Positions 1 to 6,400 of a stretch of DNA of 15,644 nt are shown in pieces. Numbering within the stretch: position 1 is the first letter of the stretch; every line of letters begins with the position of its first letter. This stretch comes from Acetobacteraceae bacterium (GTDB lineage: Bacteria > Pseudomonadota > Alphaproteobacteria > Acetobacterales > Acetobacteraceae): assembly GCA_947476855.1 (NCBI GenBank), contig CANJSR010000057.1:1-15644 (forward strand), read 5' to 3'. The notes under the pieces were generated by a model. That model saw nothing but the letters and a program-made list of their open reading frames with translations. It did no database searches and had not been told where the DNA came from. A program made the position numbers and the translations under genes.

Positions 1-505
<505 letters not shown>

Positions 506-519
506 TACGGAGGTTGGAG

Positions 520-550
520 AACCCGCCCTGGGCAACCAGGGCGGGTTTTT
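520..550 (+). terminator. Rho-independent terminator of the isocitrate dehydrogenase gene
   Basis: A perfect 11-bp stem (521-531 pairing with 536-546; left arm ACCCGCCCTGG) closed by a GCAA tetraloop (532-535) and followed directly by TTTT (547-550). A520 can pair with T547 as a twelfth pair. It lies 15 bases after the upstream stop codon. This is the clearest terminator in the window. Confidence 0.93.
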
Positions 551-833
551 CTTGGGCGGACGCGCGCCGGTGTCGGCGGGCGGCTGATCGCGGTATTTCG
601 GAACGGCGTCGAGACAGCGCGGGGCCGGCTTTTCCTGAATGCGGACTTCGATGGTACGCGTCACCACCCGGGCCGACGGGGACGCGCTGGCCCGCCGCCC
701 GTCTTTTCCAGTCCGTCTGTCGCCCTCCGCGGGTGGTATCGCATTGAAGTCGGACCACCTGTACGGCTAATGACAGTTCAATCCCGAACTCTTCCGCCTA
801 CGCACGCGTCAACCCCGCCGCGGCCTCGAAATT
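551..833 (+). other. Spacer between terminator and sensor kinase
   Basis: No convincing gene. The small open frames here lack a ribosome binding site and have no recognisable protein content. The only possible signals are a weak promoter-like pair near its right end (listed separately) and a short inverted repeat GGTGGT (732-737) / ACCACC (754-759) with a 16-base loop that overlaps that promoter. The frame of the downstream kinase is open back to a TGA at 771-773 but contains no ATG, GTG or TTG before 891. Confidence 0.6.
744..771 (+). promoter_or_regulatory. Possible sigma70-type promoter for the sensor kinase
   Basis: TTGAAG (744-749) and GCTAAT (766-771) are separated by 16 bases. Each resembles a -35 or -10 hexamer only partly. 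The position, roughly 75 bases before the proposed CTG start of the kinase, and the inverted repeat GGTGGT/ACCACC overlapping it are the reasons to list it. Weak call from sequence alone. Confidence 0.25.
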
Positions 834-845
834 AAGGAGCGGACC

Positions 846-3800
846 CTGCTCAGGTTCCTCGTTCCCGATAAGCGAACGCTTGGAAACGTAGTGACACTTG
901 GTGTCGTTACGTGCCTGATCCTGGCTGTCTGGGTATTCACCGTCCGCTCCATCGACACCCAGCGGACCGAAATCGTCAACCGTATCTCCGCCCGCGTCAG
1001 CAACCAGGCGCTGACCTTCTCCGAGCAGATCGGGCGGCAGATTCTCGCCATCGACCAGACCCTGCTTGCCTTGTCCTCGATCTGGGAAAGTGACCCCGCG
1101 GGCTTCAGCCTCGCCGCCTGGCGGACGCGCATGGTCTCGGTCAGCGGCATCAGCCGCGACGTGCTGCTGGTGGACCCGACCGGCATCGTCCGCCAGTCCT
1201 CGATCTCCGAGGCGGTCGGCGCGAGCGTGACCGACCGCGATTTCTTCCGTTCGGCGATGGAGCAACCCTCGACCCGCGACCGGCTATTCATCGGCGCCGC
1301 CACCCTCGATCCGATCTTCCGGGTCTGGCACATGAACGTCTCCCGCGTACTGCGCGGCCCGGACGGGGTCTTCGCGGGAATGCTGGTGATGGACTACCGG
1401 ACCACCGCGCTGGCCGAGGTGCTGGCCCAGACCAATGTCGGCAATAACGGCCTGGTCGCGCTGCTGGGCCTGACCGATGGGCTGATCCGTGCCGCCGTCG
1501 GGCCGGATCGGGTCGACCCCGAGGCCTCCTGGACGGCCACCCAGATGTTCCGCGCGATGCGCCGCGACCCGACCGGGATGTGGATCGGCCCCTCCGCCGC
1601 CGACTCGGTCATGCGCATCCATGCCTTCCGGGAGATCGCGGGCCGTGACCTCGTGATCGTCGTGGCAATGGATGAGACGCGGGCGATGGCGCCGGCCACC
1701 GAATGGGGGTTCCAGGCCCGTGCCTTCGCCGGCGGCATCAGCCTGCTGCTGGTCGTGATCGTCATCATGACCTTCCGCGCCGCGAGCCAGTCCCGAAGGC
1801 GGGAGGCGGTGCTGGCCGAGGAGCGCGCCGTGCTGGCCGCCGCCAATGCCCAATTGGAGGTCGCGCGCGCCGAGGCATCCGCCAAGACCGAGCAACTGGA
1901 AGCCACCCTGCGCGGCATGACCGACGGCGTGTCGATGGTCGACGCCCATCTCTGCCTGGTGGCATGGAACGCCCGCTTCCCCGAGATCGCCGGCGTGCCG
2001 CCCGAGTCGCTCCGCATCGGGATGCCGATGGAGGAAATCCTGCGGCTGCAGGCCCGCGGCGGGCAGTTCGGCACGGTCGATCCGGACGCCGAGGTCGCGC
2101 GTCGCATGGCCGTCCTCCGCTCGGGTCAGTTCGGCATCGCGCAGCGCAACACGCCGGACGGGCGGGTGCTGGAACTGCGCCGTAACCGTCTGGCCGATGG
2201 CGGCTTCGTCACGCTCTATTCCGACATCACCGCCCATAAGCGGGCCGAGGATGCCTTGCGCGACGCCCGGGCGGCGGCCGAGGAGGCGAACGCCGCCAAG
2301 TCCCGCTTCGTCGCGATCGTCAGTCACGAAATCCGCACGCCGCTGAACGGCCTGCTGAACACGCTGCGGCTGCTGTCGGACAGCAACCTTCCCCCGGCCC
2401 AGCGCATGGTCGTCGACATGGCCCGCGCCTCGGGCGACGCCCTGTCGAGCCTGATCAACGACATCCTGGAAATGTCGCGGGCCGAGGCGGGGCAGCTCAC
2501 GCTCCGCCCCAGCGTCTTCGCCCCGCGTGGCGTGCTGGAGGCATCGCTGGAGGTGTTCCAGGCCCAGGCGATCGCCCGCGGCATCCGCTTTCACCTCGAC
2601 ATCGCCGACGACGTCCCGGCCGAACTGCGGACCGACCCCGGCCGTCTGCGTCAGATCCTGCTCAATCTGCTGTCGAACGCGGTGAAGTTCGCCGACCCGG
2701 GAGACGTCCGCCTGCTGGCCTGGATGGAACCGCACGCCGTCGGCAACCGTCGTCTGCTGGGCCTGGCGGTGCGTGATCACGGCCCCCTCATCCCCGAAGC
2801 CGACCGTCTCACCCTTTTCCGCCCTTTTGCTCGGCTGGACCGCGGGGAGGGGGCGGAGGTCGCTGGCACAGGCCTCGGCCTGTCGATCTGCCACGCCCTG
2901 GCCGAGGCGCTGGGCGGCGCGATCGGTTGTGAGCCCTGGACCGCGCCCGATGGCACCGTTGGCAACTCCTTCTGGCTGGTCCTGCCGGTGGAGGTGCCAG
3001 CGCCGGCCGAACCGCCCGCCCCGACCCCCGAACCGGACTTCCATCTGTCCGAACCACTCCGCCCGGCCGACCTGACGCCGCCCGTCCGGCGCACCCGCAT
3101 CCTGCTGGTGGAGGATGTCCGCACCAACCAGATCGTCACCGCCACACTGCTGCGCCGGCGCGGCCACATGGTCGACCTCGCGGCCAGTGGGCAGGAGGCG
3201 ATCGAGGCCGCGCGCCGGACCCCCTATGACATCATCCTAATGGACATCTTCATGCCGGGCATGAGCGGGCAGGAAGCCACCCGCCATATCCGTGACCTGG
3301 GCGGTGCGTCCGCGACCGTGCCCATCGTCGCCCTGACGGCCAATGTCGCCACCCATGACGCGGAGGTGTTCCGCAAGGCCGGTATGTCCGGCGTCCTCGG
3401 TAAGCCCGCCTCGATCGAGGACCTGACCGAGGTGCTGCGTAGCTATGTCTGGGCGCCGAAGCTGCCGCCCGCGCTCGCGGCGGAACCGGTGGCGACCGTC
3501 GATCCCGAACCGGACACGCGGCCTGTCCTGGCCGAGGAGCGGGTCGGTGAACTGATCGCCAACCTCCCGCGGGAGACCCTGCTGCGCCTGGTGGAGGAGT
3601 GCCTGACCGACCTCGACCTGCGGATGCCAGCGCTGCGGCGGGCGGTGGCCTCGGGGGCACCGGGGGCGATCGTGGCACACAGCCATGCGATGGTCGGCAT
3701 GGCGTCGGGCTATGGCCTCGCGGCGCTGGAGGACAGCCTGCGGTTGATCATGAACGCCGCGCGCGATGGGGAGCAGTCGGGCCTGCCCCCCGATGTGGTG

Positions 3801-3872
3801 CGCCGGGTGGAAGCCGACCTGGCCCGAGGTTCGGCGGCCCTGCGCGCGATGGTCGAAAAAGAAGTGGCATGA
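846..3872 (+). CDS. Hybrid sensor histidine kinase with PAS, receiver and HPt domains
   Basis: Membrane sensor kinase carrying a complete phosphorelay in one chain. Residue numbers are counted from GTG 891 (993 aa). TM helix about 2-20; periplasmic Cache/PDC-like sensor about 25-270 (DVLLVDPTGIVRQSS, VTDRDFFRSAM); second TM about 277-298; coiled coil; PAS about 335-450; HisKA with H479 in SHEIRTPLNG; HATPase with N box (LRQILLNLLSNAVKF), a G1 box DHGPLI that lacks the second Gly, and G2 GTGLGLSI; receiver about 735-855 with acidic pair E741/D742, phospho-acceptor D785 and K838; HPt about 895-985 with H932 in HAMVG. The start is chosen at CTG 846: AAGGAG sits at 834-839 with a 6-base spacer, and the 15 extra residues supply the basic stretch (LRFLVPDKR) expected before the first TM. 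GTG 891 is the conventional alternative. Ligand and final output are unknown; there is no adjacent response regulator gene, so output must go to a regulator elsewhere. Confidence 0.9.
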   Translation: MLRFLVPDKRTLGNVVTLGVVTCLILAVWVFTVRSIDTQRTEIVNRISARVSNQALTFSEQIGRQILAIDQTLLALSSIWESDPAGFSLAAWRTRMVSVSGISRDVLLVDPTGIVRQSSISEAVGASVTDRDFFRSAMEQPSTRDRLFIGAATLDPIFRVWHMNVSRVLRGPDGVFAGMLVMDYRTTALAEVLAQTNVGNNGLVALLGLTDGLIRAAVGPDRVDPEASWTATQMFRAMRRDPTGMWIGPSAADSVMRIHAFREIAGRDLVIVVAMDETRAMAPATEWGFQARAFAGGISLLLVVIVIMTFRAASQSRRREAVLAEERAVLAAANAQLEVARAEASAKTEQLEATLRGMTDGVSMVDAHLCLVAWNARFPEIAGVPPESLRIGMPMEEILRLQARGGQFGTVDPDAEVARRMAVLRSGQFGIAQRNTPDGRVLELRRNRLADGGFVTLYSDITAHKRAEDALRDARAAAEEANAAKSRFVAIVSHEIRTPLNGLLNTLRLLSDSNLPPAQRMVVDMARASGDALSSLINDILEMSRAEAGQLTLRPSVFAPRGVLEASLEVFQAQAIARGIRFHLDIADDVPAELRTDPGRLRQILLNLLSNAVKFADPGDVRLLAWMEPHAVGNRRLLGLAVRDHGPLIPEADRLTLFRPFARLDRGEGAEVAGTGLGLSICHALAEALGGAIGCEPWTAPDGTVGNSFWLVLPVEVPAPAEPPAPTPEPDFHLSEPLRPADLTPPVRRTRILLVEDVRTNQIVTATLLRRRGHMVDLAASGQEAIEAARRTPYDIILMDIFMPGMSGQEATRHIRDLGGASATVPIVALTANVATHDAEVFRKAGMSGVLGKPASIEDLTEVLRSYVWAPKLPPALAAEPVATVDPEPDTRPVLAEERVGELIANLPRETLLRLVEECLTDLDLRMPALRRAVASGAPGAIVAHSHAMVGMASGYGLAALEDSLRLIMNAARDGEQSGLPPDVVRRVEADLARGSAALRAMVEKEVA

Positions 3873-3882
3873 GGGGGCGGTG

Positions 3883-3898
3883 TTAACGCATTCTTAAC
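3883..3898 (+). promoter_or_regulatory. CtrA-type binding site TTAA-N7-TTAAC
   Basis: TTAA (3883-3886), seven bases, TTAAC (3894-3898): an exact match to the full CtrA consensus of alphaproteobacteria. It lies 10 bases after the kinase stop codon and 2 bases before the ATG at 3901. Such a match is unlikely by chance in DNA this GC-rich, but the position so close to the ATG is odd for an activator site. It could mark a leaderless or later start for the small ORF, or a repression site. Whether the organism has CtrA cannot be seen here. Confidence 0.5.
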
Positions 3899-3900
3899 CA

Positions 3901-4161
3901 ATGCGGATCACCATGCTGCGTATGTTGACGTCCAATTCCCTGTCGGCGTTTTCGGTCACCCCGTCCGTCGGCGCCCCCACGCCGGGCTCGCGCACCGCTG
4001 GTGCCGAACCGGTTCAACGCGCGCGCGCGCCTGGCTCTGGCCGGGATGAACCGGCGCCGGTTCCCCCAACCAACGCCGCCCCGCCCGGCGGTGGCGCGCG
4101 CCCGCCCGAACCAGGCTCCCGCGTGTTGCCCCGAGGGTCGCTGGTCGATCTGTCGGTCTGA
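3901..4161 (+). CDS. Small Pro/Ala/Gly-rich hypothetical protein
   Basis: 86-residue open frame, function not recognised. The N-terminus (MRITMLRMLTSNSLSAFSV) and C-terminus (LPRGSLVDLSV) look like constrained sequence, while the middle is a low-complexity Pro/Ala/Gly/Arg linker. No Shine-Dalgarno sequence is placed before ATG 3901; in-frame ATGs at 3913 and 3922 are alternatives. A CtrA-like site ends two bases upstream. It runs convergently into the glycosyltransferase gene, with only 6 bases between the two stop codons. The linker DNA contains a perfect palindrome GAACCGGTTC (4006-4015) and a 13-base alternating C/G run (4018-4030). It may be a real lineage-specific small protein or a chance open frame in GC-rich DNA. 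Confidence 0.4.
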   Translation: MRITMLRMLTSNSLSAFSVTPSVGAPTPGSRTAGAEPVQRARAPGSGRDEPAPVPPTNAAPPGGGARPPEPGSRVLPRGSLVDLSV

Positions 4162-4167
4162 AGCGGG

Positions 4168-5367
4168 TCAGGTTTCGCCCAGGATTTCCAGGCACTCCGC
4201 CGTGATCGCGTCGGTGGCGATCGAGGGCCTGTAGCCGTCATAGGACTCGGCGAAGCGCGCCACGCGCTGGCGGCAGGCGGGATCGTCCAGCAGGCGGCGG
4301 ATGGCGGCGCCGGCGGCGTCCGTGTCCGCCTCGGCCGGCACCCCGTGCCCGAGGCCCTGACGGGCGACGCGGTACAGGGTCATCATCTGCTCGACCGGGT
4401 TGGGCAGCAGCAGCACCGGCCGGCCGGCCAGCAGTGCCGGCGCCACCACGCCGCTGCCCTGGCAGGCGACGATGTCGCAATTGGCCAGCATCGCGTCGCG
4501 GTTCACCGGCTCGGTCACCACGCGGATCGTTGGCCCGGACAGTTCGGCGGCGAGTTCCGCCGTCATGCCCCAGGCCTGCACCACCGCGGGCAGACCCAGA
4601 TGCACCAGCGCCCGCAGCAAGGGGCGGAACGGGCGGTGGCGGGAATCCATCATCACCAGAACGCGTTCGGCCGAACCCGCGGGCCACTCGACGGCGATGC
4701 CGGTGCCAGTCGGCGGGATCTCTCCGAAATAGTCCGCGTCGCGCCGACCCTCGTAGTGGTCAAGCTCGGGGAAGGTACACAGCCAGCTTGCCTCACACCG
4801 GAACAGATCGGCCATGCGCGCGATCGGTCGGGCGCCGAGGGCCGGCAACGTCGCGTTGATTACCGCGATCACCCGCCCGTCGGTCTCGGCGAGCGTCCCG
4901 GGTGGCAGTTCCGCCCAGGGCCGCATCGAGGGCAGCGGGGCCACCGCCGGCGGCAGCTCGTAGCCGTCGCCGAGGCCCGCGAAGGACACCCCCGCCACGC
5001 GGCAGGCGAGCATCGCCGTCGGTGCGAAATCGGCGATCACCAGGGCAGGGGCCTCGGCCCGGAACAGGGTCAGCCAGCCCGCAAGCAGCCCGGACAGTGC
5101 CTCGGGCGTCGCATAGCCGGTCTGAAGCAGGATATCGGCGAAGTTGGAAGCGAGGAAACCAGGCGGCGGTTCCGCCCGCCAGGACGGGCCGGTCAGCACC
5201 GGATGGCCGGCGGCCGCGATCAGGCTGGCGGCCGGCGCACCCTCCGGCATCACGACCGAGACGCGATGGCCGGCCGCCACCAGGCCGGCAGCGATCGGCA
5301 GGATACGGTCGGCCTGGCGCAGGCCATTGCCCAGCTCGCAGGCGAATATCACGTGCTTGCCGGCCAT
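4168..5367 (-). CDS. GT1-like (UDP-glycosyltransferase / MGT-type) glycosyltransferase
   Basis: 399-residue GT-B-fold enzyme predicted to move a sugar from a nucleotide-sugar donor to an unknown acceptor in the cytoplasm. The N-terminal Rossmann part starts HVIFACELGNGLRQADRILPIAAGL, the usual glycine-rich loop followed by GLVAAGHRVSVVMPEG. The C-terminal donor-binding region is CDIVACQGSGVVAPALLAG (from residue 297) leading to LLLPNPVEQ, where E326-Q327 matches the acidic-Gln sugar contact of the family. The usual His of the HGG motif is Gln303 here. The start ATG 5367 was preferred because GGGAGA precedes it by five bases; an upstream extension to 5427 would overlap the doxX gene. It is the last gene of the leftward ndk-doxX group, 28 bases after doxX. 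No acceptor-defining neighbour (polyketide, lipid or carotenoid gene) is present, so the product is unknown. Confidence 0.82.
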   Translation of the reverse strand: MAGKHVIFACELGNGLRQADRILPIAAGLVAAGHRVSVVMPEGAPAASLIAAAGHPVLTGPSWRAEPPPGFLASNFADILLQTGYATPEALSGLLAGWLTLFRAEAPALVIADFAPTAMLACRVAGVSFAGLGDGYELPPAVAPLPSMRPWAELPPGTLAETDGRVIAVINATLPALGARPIARMADLFRCEASWLCTFPELDHYEGRRDADYFGEIPPTGTGIAVEWPAGSAERVLVMMDSRHRPFRPLLRALVHLGLPAVVQAWGMTAELAAELSGPTIRVVTEPVNRDAMLANCDIVACQGSGVVAPALLAGRPVLLLPNPVEQMMTLYRVARQGLGHGVPAEADTDAAGAAIRRLLDDPACRQRVARFAESYDGYRPSIATDAITAECLEILGET

Positions 5368-5395
5368 CAGCGTCTCCCGCGCGGGTAAGCTTCGG

Positions 5396-5770
5396 TTATC
5401 GTCGATCCAGGCTGAACCGGCCTGCACCTTGCAGCGCGGCGTACAGCAATCCGCCGGCGATCGCGAGGTTCTTCAGGAACTGCGTGGTCTCGGCGGGGCT
5501 GGCGGGGTGGAAATGCACCAGCCAGGCGGTGGCGAGGCACCAGGCCGCAAGGATCACCGCGGCGAACCGCGTCCTGAACCCGGCCAGGAGCATCAGCGCG
5601 ACCCCGATCTCGATCGCGAGTGCGCTGACATAGACAAGGTGGACGGCCGTCACGCCGGTCCGGGCGATCGCGGCCTGAGCGGCAACCGGGGCCAGCGCCT
5701 TCTGCGCGCCGGACCAGAGGAACAGCGCGCTCAGGAGGATCCGCCCCAGAAGCGCGCCGAGGTCCCTCAT
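5396..5770 (-). CDS. DoxX family membrane protein
   Basis: 124-residue integral inner-membrane protein of the DoxX family. Four predicted helices lie at about residues 4-22, 42-66, 68-86 and 98-114. The typical opening (LGRILLSALFLWSGAQKALAP) and the family pattern EIGVALMLLAGFRTRFAAVILAAWCLATAWLVHF are present. DoxX proteins are linked in various bacteria to quinol or thiol redox and oxidative-stress functions, but a specific activity cannot be read from this sequence. The start ATG 5770 lies 15 bases after the ndk stop with no strong ribosome binding site, consistent with cotranscription and possibly reinitiation. The stop is TAA 5398-5396. Confidence 0.85.
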   Translation of the reverse strand: MRDLGALLGRILLSALFLWSGAQKALAPVAAQAAIARTGVTAVHLVYVSALAIEIGVALMLLAGFRTRFAAVILAAWCLATAWLVHFHPASPAETTQFLKNLAIAGGLLYAALQGAGRFSLDRR

Positions 5771-5785
5771 GCCGTGGCGGCTTGC

Positions 5786-6208
5786 TTAGCCGACGATCTC
5801 GCAGCCCGAGAAGAAATAGGCGATCTCGATGGCGGCGTTTTCCAGGCTGTCGGAGCCATGGACCGAGTTCGCCTCGATGTTCTCGGCGAACAGCTTGCGG
5901 ATGGTGCCTTCGTCGGCGTTGGCCGGGTTGGTGGCGCCCATGACTTCGCGGTTGCGGGCGACGGCGTTTTCACCTTCCAGCACCTGCACGACGACGGGGC
6001 CCGAGGTCATGAAGGTGACCAGGTCACGGAAGAACGGACGCTCGCTGTGGACGCCGTAGAAGCTCTCGGCCTGGGCGGTGGTCATGTGGATGCGCTTCTG
6101 CGCGACGATGCGCAGGCCGGCGGCTTCGAGGCAGGCGTTGACCTTGCCGGTCAGGTTCCGGCGGGTCGCGTCGGGCTTGATGATGGAGAAGGTGCGTTCG
6201 ATGGCCAT
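5786..6208 (-). CDS. ndk: Nucleoside diphosphate kinase
   Basis: Transfers the terminal phosphate of ATP to nucleoside diphosphates through a phosphohistidine, keeping cytoplasmic NTP and dNTP pools balanced. The 140 residues equal the usual bacterial length. The opening [12 protein letters not shown], the [13 protein letters not shown] block, the [16 protein letters not shown] block and the active-site NSVHGSDS (His117) are all intact. Start ATG 6208 was chosen over the upstream ATG at 6229 because it gives the family N-terminus MAIERTFS and has GGAG seven bases before it. First gene of a leftward group with doxX and a glycosyltransferase; its upstream region (6209-6400) carries a G-quadruplex motif and two palindromic elements shared with the divergent nucleotidyltransferase gene. 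Confidence 0.97.
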   Translation of the reverse strand: MAIERTFSIIKPDATRRNLTGKVNACLEAAGLRIVAQKRIHMTTAQAESFYGVHSERPFFRDLVTFMTSGPVVVQVLEGENAVARNREVMGATNPANADEGTIRKLFAENIEANSVHGSDSLENAAIEIAYFFSGCEIVG

Positions 6209-6247
6209 GGGGGTGCTCCGTGTGGGCAAGGTTCGGGGCGCGTCCTA

Positions 6248-6278
6248 GGGGGTTCGGGGGGTTTGGGCAACCGGGGGG
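6248..6278 (+). other. G-quadruplex motif in the ndk upstream region
   Basis: Four G-tracts on the + strand: 6248-6252 (5 G), 6256-6261 (6 G), 6265-6267 (3 G) and 6273-6278 (6 G), with loops TTC, TTT and CAACC. This meets the standard G3+ N1-7 rule. It lies 40 bases upstream of the ndk ATG, on the template strand for ndk, so the ndk transcript would be C-rich here. Folding potential is inferred only from the motif. Confidence 0.55.
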
Positions 6279-6294
6279 CGCCAAAGGCGAGGCA

Positions 6295-6324
6295 GTTATA
6301 CGCGGATCGCGGTTTGCGTATAAC
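6295..6324. promoter_or_regulatory. Palindromic 30-bp element 1 (operator and/or promoter)
   Basis: Perfect 9-bp inverted repeat GTTATACGC (6295-6303) / GCGTATAAC (6316-6324) around a 12-base centre. TTATAC (6296-6301) and TATAAC (6319-6324) are spaced exactly 17 bases, so the palindrome can also be read as a -35/-10 pair on either strand. Its right 16 bases (6309-6324) are repeated in inverted orientation in element 2. It lies between divergent ndk and the nucleotidyltransferase gene. Confidence 0.6.
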
Positions 6325-6352
6325 GCGGGGCGGGACAGGCTGGGGCATCCAG

Positions 6353-6382
6353 GTTATACGCAAACCGCAGAATGAGTATAAC
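6353..6382. promoter_or_regulatory. Palindromic 30-bp element 2 (operator and/or promoter)
   Basis: Starts GTTATACGCAAACCGC (6353-6368), the reverse complement of 6309-6324, and ends GAGTATAAC (6374-6382). The outer arms GTTATAC / GTATAAC are perfect, with one internal mismatch relative to element 1. It has the same 30-base length and the same 17-base spacing between TTATAC and TATAAC. The TATAAC at 6377-6382 lies 18 bases before the nucleotidyltransferase ATG, so it may be that gene's -10 region. Confidence 0.6.
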
Positions 6383-6400
6383 GCTCGAAGGTCCCGCCGG

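Noticed and set aside
514..747. Short rightward open frame after the isocitrate dehydrogenase terminator
   Set aside because: It begins at the terminator itself, has no ribosome binding site and shows no recognisable protein.
1284..3167. 627-codon open frame on the minus strand opposite the sensor kinase
   Set aside because: It is antisense to clear kinase domains; its composition (Gly/Gln/Arg/Asp-rich) is that of a GC-biased shadow frame.
5144..6400. In-frame leftward extension of the nucleotidyltransferase gene
   Set aside because: It is antisense to ndk, doxX and the glycosyltransferase and crosses the palindromic control region; ATG 6401 has a ribosome binding site and family-like N-terminus.
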